NCBI RefSeq assembly: GCF_000763575.1
Contig: NZ_CP009170.1
Span: 1,429,501-1,493,500 of the forward strand
From: Thermoanaerobacter kivui
GTDB taxonomy: Bacteria > Bacillota > Thermoanaerobacteria > Thermoanaerobacterales > Thermoanaerobacteraceae
Direction of reading: 5' to 3'
Length of the DNA stretch: 64,000 bases
Shown here one piece after another: positions 35,634 through 44,876 of this stretch; within the stretch, counting starts at the first letter, position 1, and every line of letters starts with the position of its first letter. The position numbers and the translations under genes are program-made. The notes under the pieces were generated by a model. The model saw only the letters and a list, made by a program, of their open reading frames with translations, did no database searches and was not told where the DNA came from.

Positions 35634-36515
35634 TTATTTTGTTTTCATCTCAGTAATTGGGACAAATCCTAATTTTGTAAGAGGTCCTTTTTGTACTTCA
35701 TCTGAAATCATATAATCTAAGAAGGCTTTAACTGCTCCAGTAGGTTCTCCTTTTGTGTACATGTGTTCATATGACCAAATTGGGTACTTGCCGTCTATTA
35801 TGTTTTGAGCTGTCGGCTCTACTCCTTCGTATTTCAATACTTTTATCGTATCATCCAAGTAGGAGAAAGCGAGATAGCTTATAGCACCTTTTGTATCTGC
35901 TACTGCTTTTTTAACTGTTCCAGATGAGTCCTCTGTCAATGCAACACCTTGTGCTTCTTCCTGTCCTTTTAATACAACTTTTTTGAATGTAGCGCGAGTT
36001 CCTGAACTTGCAGGTCTGTTAATAATTACTATCTTCATGTCAGGTCCGCCGACTTCTTTCCAGTTAGTTATTTTGCCTGTAAAGATATCTACCAATTGCT
36101 GTTGAGTTAAGCTGTCAACTGTAACGTCTTTGTTCACAACTACCGCAAAACCTACAACTGCAACTTTATGATCTACTAAAGACTTTGCATCTATACCTGA
36201 TTTTTCTTCAGCAAAAATATCTGAATTTCCAATATCAATTGCACCCTGAGCTACCTGTGTCAACCCTGTACCGCTGCCACCGCCTTGAACAGTTATTGAT
36301 ACATTAGGATGTTTTTCCATAAACATTTTAGCAGCTTGTTCAACTAAGGGCTGCAATGCCGTAGAACCAGCAATTGTTATGTTACCCGAAAGATTGTCAG
36401 AAGTACTGTCAGAAGTATTTTCACTGTTTGATTTTGAACCACAAGCAGCAGCTGTAAAAAGGCTTACAATGAGTAAAGTCACGATTGCAATTTTAGTAAA
36501 TCTCTTATTTAACAT
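35634..36515 (-). CDS. pstS: Phosphate-binding lipoprotein PstS
   Basis: Protein of 293 residues. A lipoprotein signal with lipobox TAAAC puts the lipidated Cys at residue 25, followed by a Ser/Asn-rich linker and a periplasmic-binding fold with phosphate-contact segments AGSTALQPL, GGGSGTGL and RPASSGTRATF. It captures phosphate outside the cell for PstCAB. GGAGGTG precedes the ATG. A Pho-box array lies upstream, overlapping the end of phoR. Confidence 0.97.
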   Translation of the reverse strand: MLNKRFTKIAIVTLLIVSLFTAAACGSKSNSENTSDSTSDNLSGNITIAGSTALQPLVEQAAKMFMEKHPNVSITVQGGGSGTGLTQVAQGAIDIGNSDIFAEEKSGIDAKSLVDHKVAVVGFAVVVNKDVTVDSLTQQQLVDIFTGKITNWKEVGGPDMKIVIINRPASSGTRATFKKVVLKGQEEAQGVALTEDSSGTVKKAVADTKGAISYLAFSYLDDTIKVLKYEGVEPTAQNIIDGKYPIWSYEHMYTKGEPTGAVKAFLDYMISDEVQKGPLTKLGFVPITEMKTK

Positions 36516-36562
36516 TACACTAAAGCACCTCCAAAGCTTTTCAAAAATTTTTGTACAAGTAC

Positions 36563-36617
36563 ATTGTAACAGTTCATTGTAAAGTCAATATTAAGTTATT
36601 GTTAAGTCTTTGTTAAA
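36563..36617 (-). promoter_or_regulatory. PhoP box array and -10 of pstS
   Basis: Direct 11-base repeats TTTAACAAAGA, CTTAACAATAA, CTTAATATTGA, CTTTACAATGA (36617-36574) lead to TACAAT (36568-36563). The array starts inside the 3' end of phoR. Confidence 0.8.
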
Positions 36618-37972
36618 TCAGATTTATTTAATTTTATGATAAATTTCGTCCCTTTCCCTACTTCGCTTTCTACAAAAATTTCTCCTTTCATAGATTCGAC
36701 AATGTGTTTAACTATAGCAAGGCCTAAGCCAGTACCTCCTAATTTTCTTGAACGGCTTTTATCAACACGATAAAACCTTTCAAAAAGACGCGGAATATTT
36801 TCTTTTGCGATTCCTATACCACTGTCTTCTACTGTGATAATTATTTTATCATTGGTCTCAGAAGTTGATACCTTGACAAATCCTCCTTCAGGAGTGTACT
36901 TTATGCCATTGTCTATAAGGTTAATAATCATTTGATGGAATCTATCTTTGCTTGTATTTATTACTAAACCTTCACAATTTAAATCTTTCATTAAAGTTAT
37001 ATTTTTAGTTTTTGCGACCTTGTCCATTATATACAGTATGTCTTCAATCTCTTTATCCAATTTAATATCTTCTATTGGAAAACCTTCTTTGACATTTTCT
37101 ATTTCTGAAAGTGTTAGTATATCGTTTATAAGCCTCGTAAGTCTCTCTGATTCGAAGTCAATTATGTCTAAGAACTTGTCTCTCGTCTGAGGGTTGTCTA
37201 TAGCCCCACTTCTCAGTGTTTCAATAAATCCCCTAATGGAAGTAAGAGGAGTTCTTAGTTCATGAGACACATTTGCAACAAATTCGCTTCTTATCTTTTC
37301 TAACCTTCTCATTTCTGTTATATCGTCTATTATCAACACAAAACCTAAATTTTGATGGGAAATCGGATGAACAATAGGACTTGTATATATTTTGAGGTGC
37401 TTATTAAAGATATTTAATTCCAAACTTTTGGAAGGGGAATTTTTATTCTTTATCATGTCCTCAAAGAAGTCATGCAGTTTACTGTTTCTAATGACTTCTA
37501 ATATATGCTTTCCAATTAGTTTCTTTTCTTTTATATTTAAAATTTTTTTAGCAGCGTCATTTATAAGCAATATCTTTTCATTGTTGTCAAAAGCTATAAC
37601 CCCATTTACTATGCTCTTTAAAATGGCTTCCAATTTTGCATTTCTGTCGTTTAACTCTTCTATAGTTTCTCTTAGTTTATAAGACATAGTATTTATTGCA
37701 ATGGAAAGCTGTTTTATTTCATCAATAGAATTGTTTTCAAGTTTATGACTGTATATCCCATTAGCAATATCTTTAGTAACTTCAGTGATTTCTTTAATAG
37801 GTTCTATTATGCTTTTGATAAATTTATAGCCAAAAATATTTGTTATGAAAAGCCCTAGTAAAATTGCAAAAATAAATCGCCCGTAAGGTACATAACCCAA
37901 AAAAAATATTCCCGGAACAAAAATACCTAACAAGCTTATCAAAAAATATCGATAATAGGACTTTTTTAACAT
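36602..37972 (-). CDS. phoR: Phosphate-regulon sensor histidine kinase PhoR
   Basis: Protein of 456 residues. Two closely spaced N-terminal membrane helices (about 8-50, no large extracellular domain) precede a HAMP domain, a PAS domain (about 105-215), HisKA with phospho-acceptor His in FVANVSHELRTPLTSIRG (about 233) and an HATPase_c domain with N, G1 and G2 boxes (LIDNGIKYT, VEDSGIGI, GGTGLGLAIV). It phosphorylates PhoP at low phosphate. It follows phoP by 12 bases. Confidence 0.95.
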   Translation of the reverse strand: MLKKSYYRYFLISLLGIFVPGIFFLGYVPYGRFIFAILLGLFITNIFGYKFIKSIIEPIKEITEVTKDIANGIYSHKLENNSIDEIKQLSIAINTMSYKLRETIEELNDRNAKLEAILKSIVNGVIAFDNNEKILLINDAAKKILNIKEKKLIGKHILEVIRNSKLHDFFEDMIKNKNSPSKSLELNIFNKHLKIYTSPIVHPISHQNLGFVLIIDDITEMRRLEKIRSEFVANVSHELRTPLTSIRGFIETLRSGAIDNPQTRDKFLDIIDFESERLTRLINDILTLSEIENVKEGFPIEDIKLDKEIEDILYIMDKVAKTKNITLMKDLNCEGLVINTSKDRFHQMIINLIDNGIKYTPEGGFVKVSTSETNDKIIITVEDSGIGIAKENIPRLFERFYRVDKSRSRKLGGTGLGLAIVKHIVESMKGEIFVESEVGKGTKFIIKLNKSDLTKT

Positions 37973-37984
37973 TACGCTTCACCT

Positions 37985-38677
37985 TTATCCTTTTAATTTA
38001 TAACCAATACCCCTTACAGTTTCAATGTACACAGGTGACTTGTCATCATCTTCTATCTTTTTCCTTAAATGCCTTATATGAACGTCAACAGTCCTGGTTT
38101 CTCCTGCATATTCATATCCCCATACCTTGTCCAAAAGATAATCTCTCGTCAACACTTTGCCCATGTTTTGAGATAAAAGCTTTAAAAGTTCAAACTCTTT
38201 TAAAGTAAGCTCTAAAACTTTTCCCTTTTTATAAACCACATGCTTACCTGTATCTATGACTATATCTCCAAATTTTATTATCTCTTCTTTTTCTTCTTCT
38301 GTTTGCTGTGATCGCCGAAGAACAGCTTTAATTCGCGCCAGCAACTCTCTTACACTAAAAGGCTTTGTTATATAGTCGTCTGCTCCCAGTTCTAACCCCA
38401 ATACTTTATCAAACTCTTCACTTTTTGCCGTCAACATTATTATAGGAATGTTTTTGGTATCTTCACTGCGCTTTAAAATTTTACATATCTCTAAACCATC
38501 AACATCTGGCAGCATTAAATCTAATATCACCAAATCAGGCCTTACCTCAAAACACTTTTCCAATCCTTCTTTTCCATTTTCAGAAGTGACTACATTATAT
38601 CCTGCCGCCTCAAGATTATACCTTAAAAGTTCCAGTATGTGGACCTCGTCTTCTATAACCAATACAGTTTGTGCCAT
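37985..38677 (-). CDS. phoP: Phosphate-regulon response regulator PhoP (PhoB-type)
   Basis: Protein of 230 residues of the OmpR/PhoB family. The receiver domain has Asp acceptor in LVILDLMLPDVDG (about residue 53) and switch Lys in YITKPFSVREL (about 103); the C-terminal winged helix (about 132-228) has RTVDVHIRHLRKKI as recognition helix. It should bind the 11-base TTAACA repeats found before pstS and pstC. The GGAGGTG Shine-Dalgarno is strong. Confidence 0.96.
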   Translation of the reverse strand: MAQTVLVIEDEVHILELLRYNLEAAGYNVVTSENGKEGLEKCFEVRPDLVILDLMLPDVDGLEICKILKRSEDTKNIPIIMLTAKSEEFDKVLGLELGADDYITKPFSVRELLARIKAVLRRSQQTEEEKEEIIKFGDIVIDTGKHVVYKKGKVLELTLKEFELLKLLSQNMGKVLTRDYLLDKVWGYEYAGETRTVDVHIRHLRKKIEDDDKSPVYIETVRGIGYKLKG

Positions 38678-38691
38678 TTTGACACCTCCAG

Positions 38692-38720
38692 AATATAAAG
38701 CTTGTTCGACTTTTTGTCAA
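38692..38720 (-). promoter_or_regulatory. Promoter of phoPR
   Basis: TTGACA (38720-38715), 17-base spacer and TATATT (38697-38692) on the minus strand. The spacer holds AGTCGAA, one base from the Spo0A core TGTCGAA; that may be chance. Confidence 0.75.
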
Positions 38721-38729
38721 AAAATTATT

Positions 38730-39206
38730 TTAGGATTGTTCTTTTTTGGCTTCATTCTCTTTAAGAAGTTTTTTTAATTCGTCCATAAAAGTATTTATGT
38801 CTTTAAATTGCCTGTACACTGAAGCAAACCTGACGTAGGCCACTTCATCAACATTTTTAAGTTTTTCCATTACCATTTCTCCTATTTCAGCAGTAGTTAT
38901 TTCTCTTTCCATTGAATTTATTATCTTTCTGTCTATTTCATCTGTTATCTCTTCCAAAAGTTTTATTGGAACTGGCCTCTTTTCACAGGCTTTTATCATA
39001 CCTTTTAGTATTTTATCCCTATCATAAACTTCGCGACTATTATCTTTTTTTATAACAAGTATTGGTAATTGTTCCACTTTTTCATAAGTCGTAAAACGCT
39101 TGCCGCATTTTAAACACTCTCTTCTGCGCCTTATGGATGTATTGTCATCTGTAGGACGAGAATCTATGACTTTAGAATCAGGGTACCCACAATAAGGGCA
39201 TTTCAT
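38730..39206 (-). CDS. nrdR: Transcriptional repressor NrdR
   Basis: Protein of 158 residues. The N-terminal zinc ribbon has CPYCG (3-6) and CLKCG (31-34), followed by [16 protein letters not shown] and an ATP-cone domain (about 46-136). NrdR represses ribonucleotide reductase genes according to ATP/dATP balance. It has its own promoter. Confidence 0.97.
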   Translation of the reverse strand: MKCPYCGYPDSKVIDSRPTDDNTSIRRRRECLKCGKRFTTYEKVEQLPILVIKKDNSREVYDRDKILKGMIKACEKRPVPIKLLEEITDEIDRKIINSMEREITTAEIGEMVMEKLKNVDEVAYVRFASVYRQFKDINTFMDELKKLLKENEAKKEQS

Positions 39207-39242
39207 TTTATTACCTCCAAAGATTCTTAATTGTTTAATAAA

Positions 39243-39271
39243 ATTATAATAAACTTATTTTTAATAGTCAA
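39243..39271 (-). promoter_or_regulatory. Promoter of nrdR
   Basis: TTGACT (39271-39266), 17-base spacer and TATAAT (39248-39243) on the minus strand, directly downstream of ymxH. Confidence 0.8.
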
Positions 39272-39273
39272 AC

Positions 39274-39519
39274 TTAAGTCTTTACGTCTTTTAAATCTAC
39301 TAATATGACATCAGTACCTATTTTTTTAATAGAATCCCATGACAAATATAATTCTACATCTTTGCTGAAAATTCTAAAAAATTTGCTTTCTTTTGGAAGT
39401 ACAATTCCTTCTACTCTTCCTTCTTCAAGGTTAACCTCTATGTCAATGATATTGCCCAATTTTTCACCTGTATTTATGTCTATCACGTCTTTATCTCTCA
39501 ATTCAGAAGCCTTAACCAC
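39274..39519 (-). CDS. ymxH: YlmC/YmxH-family PRC-barrel sporulation protein
   Basis: Protein of 81 residues forming a single PRC-barrel (MVKASELRDKDVIDINTGEK, then GNIIDIEVNLEEGRVEGIVLP). Small PRC-barrel proteins of this family lie next to sigG in endospore formers. GTG start after GGGGGAAG. The specific role is unknown. Confidence 0.88.
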   Translation of the reverse strand: MVKASELRDKDVIDINTGEKLGNIIDIEVNLEEGRVEGIVLPKESKFFRIFSKDVELYLSWDSIKKIGTDVILVDLKDVKT

Positions 39520-39556
39520 TTTAACTTCCCCCTCTATGACTTTTCTTTAAATTATA

Positions 39557-39593
39557 TGAAAAAATCTAGCTTATCATTCCTGATAAGCTAGAT
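39557..39593 (-). terminator. Terminator of sigG
   Basis: Perfect 13-bp stem ATCTAGCTTATCA/TGATAAGCTAGAT with a GGAA loop, then TTTTTTC on the minus strand. The sigG stop codon (39590-39588) lies inside the stem. Confidence 0.85.
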
Positions 39594-40358
39594 GTACTTT
39601 CTCACGTGATTTAAAGCCGCTTTTTCTAATCTTGAAACCTGTGCTTGAGATATTCCTATCTCTTTTGCTACCTCCATTTGGGTTTTACCCTCAAAAAATC
39701 TCAGTGTCAATATCAATTTCTCCCTTTCGTTAAGTTTTTGTATCGCCTCCTTTAAAGCAATTTTTTCTAACCAAACTTCGTCAATATTCTTGTCATCGCT
39801 CACTTGATCCATCACATAAATAGCATCTCCACCATCATGATATATAGGTTCAAACAAAGAAACCGGTTCCTGAATAGCATCGAGAGCCATCACTACTTCT
39901 TCTCTCGGAATATTGAGCTCTTTTGCTATTTCAGTAACTGTAGGTTCTTTGGAATTTTCTGAAACTAATTTATCCCTCACTTGCAATGCTTTGTAAGCTA
40001 TATCTCTTAAAGACCTACTCACTCTTATAGGATTGTTATCTCTTAAGTACCTTCGTATTTCACCAATTATCATGGGAACAGCATAAGTTGAAAATTTCAC
40101 GTTTTGATTTAAATCAAAATTGTCTATTGCTTTTATAAGCCCTATACATCCCACCTGGAACAAATCATCTACATACTCTCCACGATTATTAAACCGTTGA
40201 ATGACACTTAAAACCAGCCTCAAATTGCCATTTATAAACTCTTCTCTCGCTTTTTTATCGCCTTTTTTCATTCTCATCAATAGTTCTTTTTGTTTAGATG
40301 GTTTTAAAACAGGTAATTTTGCAGTATTTACACCGCATATTTCAACTTTATTATTCAT
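39588..40358 (-). CDS. sigG: Late forespore sigma factor G
   Basis: Sigma-70 family protein of 256 residues with region 1.2-2 (RMKKGDKKAREEFINGNLRLVL..., VDDLFQVGCIGLIKAIDNFD), region 3 (VRVSRSLRDIAYKALQ) and region 4 (LTLRFFEGKTQMEVAKEIGIS). The N-terminus VEICGVNTAKLPVL is diagnostic for SigG. It drives late forespore genes. A sigma-F-type promoter lies upstream and the gene follows sigE. Confidence 0.97.
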   Translation of the reverse strand: MNNKVEICGVNTAKLPVLKPSKQKELLMRMKKGDKKAREEFINGNLRLVLSVIQRFNNRGEYVDDLFQVGCIGLIKAIDNFDLNQNVKFSTYAVPMIIGEIRRYLRDNNPIRVSRSLRDIAYKALQVRDKLVSENSKEPTVTEIAKELNIPREEVVMALDAIQEPVSLFEPIYHDGGDAIYVMDQVSDDKNIDEVWLEKIALKEAIQKLNEREKLILTLRFFEGKTQMEVAKEIGISQAQVSRLEKAALNHVRKYI

Positions 40359-40390
40359 AATTCCTGCCTCCAGATGTTTAGCTTATTAAC

Positions 40391-40419
40391 AGTATTACCG
40401 GCAGGACAAAAAAATATAC
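40391..40419 (-). promoter_or_regulatory. Sigma-F/G-type promoter of sigG
   Basis: GTATA (40419-40415), 15-base spacer and GGTAATACT (40399-40391) on the minus strand match the forespore consensus GYATA-N15-GGNNANANT at every defined position. This agrees with sigma-F control of sigG in Bacillus. Confidence 0.7.
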
Positions 40420-40440
40420 AACAAAGCATTTCTTTTGGTT

Positions 40441-41166
40441 TTAAACTAACTTATTAATTTCTTTTTTTAATCTTTTTAAAATCTTTTTTTCCAATCTAGA
40501 AATATAAGACTGAGAAATACCCAACATGTCTGCCACTTCCTTTTGAGTTTTTTCTGAACCTCCTTCTAATCCAAATCTCAAACCTATTATCTTTTTTTCT
40601 CTGTCAGGCAGTCTTTTTAAAGCTGAATCCAACAATTGTTTATCTACTTCGTCTTCTATGTATTTATATACCGCTTCGTTATCTGTACCTAAAATATCAG
40701 AAAGTAAAAGCTCATTCCCATCCCAGTCTACATTTAAAGGCTCATCAAAAGAAACTTCTAATTTTGTCTTGCTGTTTCTCCTCAAATACATCAAAATTTC
40801 ATTTTCTATACACCTTGAAGCATAAGTTGCCAGCTTTATCTTTTTGTTAGGATTAAAAGTATTAATCGCTTTGATAAGTCCGATAGTGCCAATAGATATC
40901 AAATCTTCTATACCTACTCCTGTATTTTCAAACTTCTTTGCAATATATACCACCAATCTTAAATTTCTCTCAATTAACATCGTCTTAGCATCGTTATCCC
41001 CTTTTTCCATTTTAGAGATCAAATACGATTCCTCATCGCTGGTAAGAGGGGGTGGTAACGCTTCACTGCCTCCGATGTAGAATATGACTTCTGACAAATC
41101 AAAAAATCTTAATATTTTCTCCCAAAAAATTAACATTTCCATTTTTATTTTGGTTCTAAGTTTCAC
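40441..41166 (-). CDS. sigE: Mother-cell sigma factor E (pro-form)
   Basis: Protein of 241 residues. The N-terminal pro-sequence ([20 protein letters not shown], about 25-30 residues, amphipathic) precedes [17 protein letters not shown], where SpoIIGA is expected to cleave. Sigma regions 2 ([19 protein letters not shown]), 3 and 4 ([22 protein letters not shown]) follow. GTG at 41166 fits the GGAGGG spacing; an ATG two codons earlier is too close. It directly follows spoIIGA. Confidence 0.97.
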   Translation of the reverse strand: MKLRTKIKMEMLIFWEKILRFFDLSEVIFYIGGSEALPPPLTSDEESYLISKMEKGDNDAKTMLIERNLRLVVYIAKKFENTGVGIEDLISIGTIGLIKAINTFNPNKKIKLATYASRCIENEILMYLRRNSKTKLEVSFDEPLNVDWDGNELLLSDILGTDNEAVYKYIEDEVDKQLLDSALKRLPDREKKIIGLRFGLEGGSEKTQKEVADMLGISQSYISRLEKKILKRLKKEINKLV

Positions 41167-41179
41167 TGCCATCCCTCCA

Positions 41180-42037
41180 TCAACTCAAAATTTCAGGTGC
41201 AATCAAAGCTGCATAATCTCCATATTTGTTGAGTTTGCTTTGGTATACTCCTATAATTACATCCCTTATCTCTTTTTTTTCTTCTTCTATCACCAATTTA
41301 TCAGGCCTAAATCCTACCATCATTCCTTTGTTTTGGCCAACTGACATAAAAGGAATCAATCTTAATCTATTAATCCACTTTTCTTCTTGAAACATTTCAG
41401 AGACTTTATCAAAATCTCCTATATCATCCTCAGATAAATTTCCTAATGTTTTAGGAAGTAAATCTTTTATTGCTCTAAATTCAACAACTACCACAGGCAA
41501 CTTAGTCAATGGGTCATACAGCCTATTTCCTGTGTCAAGTAGTGCTTTAATCTGCGCATGATTTTCTAATACCTCTATTCTGATGTTGTAAATCAATTTG
41601 TCATTCCTCGATTTCCTGACTATATACTCCCAATTAGTGTAAAGCAGCAAAATCGCCATTAAAAATCCCATCACTATGACATTTAAATCAAATTTCACCA
41701 TATATAAAAGAGCAAAGATTGCTCCTCCTATTAAGAAAGATATCATGTAAAATACAGCTAAAACTCTTAAAAATTCTTTTAATGTTTTTGGATTAAATGC
41801 CATATATATTATTAAGAAGGATAAAACAATTTTAGCTGTAACTGAATAAATGATTTTATAGGGCAACAAAAAAAATAGCACGACGTATGAAGCGCCTACT
41901 GATGCCCCTAAAAAAAGTTTTATGTAATTAGTTGGTCTTTTAGAAAATTTTTTAGTCAAAATGAGGATGACGTAGTTAATTATTAAGTTTTCAAAGAAAA
42001 TAACATCTAAGTACATTTGGACCATCCCCGGGGACAT
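41180..42037 (-). CDS. spoIIGA: Sigma-E processing peptidase SpoIIGA
   Basis: Protein of 285 residues. Five N-terminal transmembrane helices (about residues 8-155) anchor it in the sporulation septum, and a C-terminal aspartic-protease-like domain has the catalytic motif [14 protein letters not shown] near residue 170. It cleaves pro-sigma-E after a forespore signal. ATG 42037 has AAGGATG upstream; internal ATGs at 42025 and 42016 are alternatives. Ends 13 bases before sigE. Confidence 0.95.
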   Translation of the reverse strand: MSPGMVQMYLDVIFFENLIINYVILILTKKFSKRPTNYIKLFLGASVGASYVVLFFLLPYKIIYSVTAKIVLSFLIIYMAFNPKTLKEFLRVLAVFYMISFLIGGAIFALLYMVKFDLNVIVMGFLMAILLLYTNWEYIVRKSRNDKLIYNIRIEVLENHAQIKALLDTGNRLYDPLTKLPVVVVEFRAIKDLLPKTLGNLSEDDIGDFDKVSEMFQEEKWINRLRLIPFMSVGQNKGMMVGFRPDKLVIEEEKKEIRDVIIGVYQSKLNKYGDYAALIAPEILS

Positions 42038-42084
42038 ATTTCATCCTTATACAATGTATATTCACCAACAATTATTTTATTCAT

Positions 42085-42106
42085 ATTATAAAACAAAGAT
42101 GACAAA
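42085..42106 (-). promoter_or_regulatory. Possible Spo0A-box/promoter region of spoIIGA-sigE
   Basis: TATAAT (42090-42085) is preceded by TTTGTCATC (42106-42098), which shares TTTGTC with the 0A box TTTGTCGAA. No good -35 is at 17 bases, as in Spo0A-activated spoIIG promoters. Tentative. Confidence 0.4.
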
Positions 42107-42157
42107 TTTATTGTAATATTTTGGAATAAAAATAAGTTTATTTTTGTAGAATTGTGA

Positions 42158-42191
42158 TAAAAAAATTCTGCAAAGAAACCTTTGCAGAATT
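42158..42191 (-). terminator. Terminator of ftsZ
   Basis: Perfect 12-bp stem AATTCTGCAAAG/CTTTGCAGAATT with a 4-base loop, then TTTTTT on the minus strand. It begins at the last base of the ftsZ stop and separates the dcw operon from spoIIGA. Confidence 0.85.
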
Positions 42192-43264
42192 CACCGTCTT
42201 CCTCTTCTCAAAAATGTAGGTATATCCAAGTCATCAGTATCTATTGTGTTTTCTAATTTTACATCTCCAGGCATTACTTCTTTTTTCTTTTCTTGTTCTT
42301 TTGCTTTGTCTCGGCCTTCAAAACCAGTAGCTATGACAGTAATTCTTATTTGGTCTTCTAAAGTTTCATCTATAACTGCACCAAAGATTATATTTGCATC
42401 AGGGTCAGCCGTTTCGTATATGAAATTAGCTGCTTCATTGACTTCAAAAATAGTTAAATTCGGTCCTCCTGCTATGTTAAGCAGTATTCCTCTTGAACCT
42501 TGTATTGAAGTTTCTAAGAGAGGACTTTGTATCGCCTGTTTCGCTGCCTCGGTAGCCTTGTTTTCTCCTGATGCTATTCCTATTCCCATGTGAGCAAGGC
42601 CTGTATTCATCATAATGGTTTTTACGTCAGCAAAGTCAACGTTCACAAGCCCAGGAACTGCTATAAGGTCAGATATTCCCTGTACACCCTGCCTTAAAAC
42701 ATCGTCTGCCAATTTAAAAGCATCTATCATAGAAGTCTTCTTTTCTACAACTTGAAGCAATCTGTCATTTGGAATAGTGATAAGAGCATCCACATGTTTT
42801 TTAAGTTCTTCAATGCCCATTTCCGCATGAGCCATGCGCTTTCTTCCTTCAAAAGTGAAAGGCTTTGTCACAACTCCCACTGTTAAAATCCCTAACTCTT
42901 TAGCTATTTCTGCTACAATTGGTGCAGCACCTGTACCAGTACCTCCACCCATACCGGAAGTGATAAATATCATATCGGCTCCTTTTATAACTCTTTCTAT
43001 CTCTTCTCTGGATTCTTCTGCGGCTTTTTTGCCAATTTCAGGATTAGCACCTGCTCCTAATCCTTTTGTCAATTTTTCACCGATTTGTATTTTGGTTTCA
43101 GCTTTAGATAAGTAAAGCGCTTGCTTATCAGTATTAATCACTATAAATTCAACACCTTTAAGACCAGCTTCTATCATTCGATTTACAGCATTACCGCCTC
43201 CACCGCCAACTCCTATAACTTTTATGACGGCAAATTGTTCCATATCAGTTTCAATACCTATCAC
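42191..43264 (-). CDS. ftsZ: Cell division protein FtsZ
   Basis: Tubulin-like GTPase of 357 residues that forms the Z ring. GTP-binding motif [12 protein letters not shown] lies near residue 105 and the T7 synergy loop NVDFADV near 208. The C-terminal conserved peptide is [11 protein letters not shown], which binds FtsA and SepF. GTG start after GAGGAGGG. Last gene of the dcw series, 15 bases after ftsA. Confidence 0.98.
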   Translation of the reverse strand: MIGIETDMEQFAVIKVIGVGGGGGNAVNRMIEAGLKGVEFIVINTDKQALYLSKAETKIQIGEKLTKGLGAGANPEIGKKAAEESREEIERVIKGADMIFITSGMGGGTGTGAAPIVAEIAKELGILTVGVVTKPFTFEGRKRMAHAEMGIEELKKHVDALITIPNDRLLQVVEKKTSMIDAFKLADDVLRQGVQGISDLIAVPGLVNVDFADVKTIMMNTGLAHMGIGIASGENKATEAAKQAIQSPLLETSIQGSRGILLNIAGGPNLTIFEVNEAANFIYETADPDANIIFGAVIDETLEDQIRITVIATGFEGRDKAKEQEKKKEVMPGDVKLENTIDTDDLDIPTFLRRGRR

Positions 43265-43279
43265 AAAAAACCCTCCTCT

Positions 43280-44506
43280 TTACGCCCAAAAATCGCTGAA
43301 TAACTCCTTTATTTTATCTACTAGTTTAGAACTCTTTTTTTCTTTTTTATCACTACTTTGAACATTATACATAAATCTTTTGTTTTTGTAAACATATTTT
43401 ACCACTCCAACCCCTGCTGAGTAAATAGGAGTTGAAACACCAATATTTTGTGGAGAACCAATTCGGACATTTCTGTTAAATATCCTTTGCGCTAATTCTA
43501 TATTGCCTTTCAAAAAAGAGATACCTCCACCAGTTATAACCACATTTGTAACTATATCTTCTAAAACTTTTACCTCTTCTAACCTATCATATACAAGCAT
43601 TAAAAGTTCAGAAACCCTTGCCTCTATTATATCAGCTATTTCATTAACATTGGTGGTAACATTACCTCTACCTGCTAAATTAGTAATTTTTATAGGTTCC
43701 AACTTCTCCTCTGGAACTTTTTCTAAGGTGCCGTATCTTTTCTTAATGTTTTCGGCTTCTTCGAATGAAATCTTTAACCCAATTGACAAATCATTAGTTA
43801 TATGCCCGCCCCCCACCGCTATCATAGATGAATAAATGAGGTTTCCATACTTAAAAACAGAAATGTCCGTTACTCCTGCACCCACATCTATTAAAGCAGC
43901 CCCCAACTCCTTTTCATCTCTCAAAAGAACTGCTTCCGATGTAGCCAAAGGTCCTACAATTATACCCTCTACTTCCAAGCCAGCTTTTTTGACGCATTTT
44001 TCTATATTTTGAATGGCTGTTACACTTCCTGTAACTACAGCAGCATTTACCTCCAGTCTTATCCCCGCCATTCCAACAGGGTCCTTTATTTCCCCATATC
44101 CGTCTACTATGTATTCTAAAGGTATGACGTCTATGATTTCTTTATCTGAAGGGATAGCGATAATTTTAGCAGCTTGTAGGACCCTTTCTACATCTTGCTT
44201 GGAAATTTCTTTATCTTCTCGAGATACAGCAACAACTCCATTATTTTTGTATATAGTTGTCAATCCCCCATATATTTTTAAATAAACAGAAGAAACCTTT
44301 TGGTTCGCCATTCTCTCTGCTTGCTCTACAGATTTTTTTATGGAATATGCTGTTTCATCTATATCTACAATAACTCCTTTTTTTACCCCTTTACAGGGAT
44401 AATACCCAATACCAATAATATGCAGTTCCCCGTTTTTATCCCCTTCTCCGATGATTGTACACACTTTAGATGTACCAATGTCTAATCCAACTATTAAATC
44501 GCCCAT
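43280..44506 (-). CDS. ftsA: Cell division protein FtsA
   Basis: Actin-like protein of 408 residues with GLDIGTSKVCTIIGE at the N-terminus, the inserted 1C domain, ALIDVGAGVTDISVF as phosphate-2 motif and VVITGGGISFLKG as adenosine motif. The C-terminal amphipathic membrane helix (VDKIKELFSDFW) follows a basic linker. It anchors FtsZ to membrane. ATG 44506 is at correct distance from GGAGGAT. Confidence 0.97.
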   Translation of the reverse strand: MGDLIVGLDIGTSKVCTIIGEGDKNGELHIIGIGYYPCKGVKKGVIVDIDETAYSIKKSVEQAERMANQKVSSVYLKIYGGLTTIYKNNGVVAVSREDKEISKQDVERVLQAAKIIAIPSDKEIIDVIPLEYIVDGYGEIKDPVGMAGIRLEVNAAVVTGSVTAIQNIEKCVKKAGLEVEGIIVGPLATSEAVLLRDEKELGAALIDVGAGVTDISVFKYGNLIYSSMIAVGGGHITNDLSIGLKISFEEAENIKKRYGTLEKVPEEKLEPIKITNLAGRGNVTTNVNEIADIIEARVSELLMLVYDRLEEVKVLEDIVTNVVITGGGISFLKGNIELAQRIFNRNVRIGSPQNIGVSTPIYSAGVGVVKYVYKNKRFMYNVQSSDKKEKKSSKLVDKIKELFSDFWA

Positions 44507-44531
44507 TACCAAATCCTCCTTCAGGAGACTG

Positions 44532-44876
44532 CTATCTTTTTCTCATCTTCTCTATCACATATCTCCTTATATATGCAAAATTGACAAACAGCCTGCTTCC
44601 AAAAACAAATATTGCAGCAAGATATATAGGAACTCCTAATACATCACCAATGTAAGCAAGGCCTCCTGCCAATATGGCATTCCCAAAAAAGCCAGTTATA
44701 AAAATAAGGTTGTCAAATTTTTGTTCAAGACTTGCTCTTATGCCACCGAAAACTGAGTCTAAGGCTGCAAGAATGGCAACAGATAAATATGAAACGTAAA
44801 CTGCGGGAATATTAATCGGCAAGATGAAGCCAATAGCCAGTCCCAACAATAAGCTAACTATTATAATCAATACCAT
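44532..44876 (-). CDS. sbp: Small basic (Sbp, DUF1290) membrane protein
   Basis: Protein of 114 residues with three hydrophobic helices (about 1-20, 25-45, 60-95) and a basic C-terminus. It matches the Sbp family found between ftsQ and ftsA in Firmicutes (SVAILAALDSVFGGIRA). Function unknown. The ATG overlaps the DUF881 stop by one base. Confidence 0.88.
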   Translation of the reverse strand: MVLIIIVSLLLGLAIGFILPINIPAVYVSYLSVAILAALDSVFGGIRASLEQKFDNLIFITGFFGNAILAGGLAYIGDVLGVPIYLAAIFVFGSRLFVNFAYIRRYVIEKMRKR

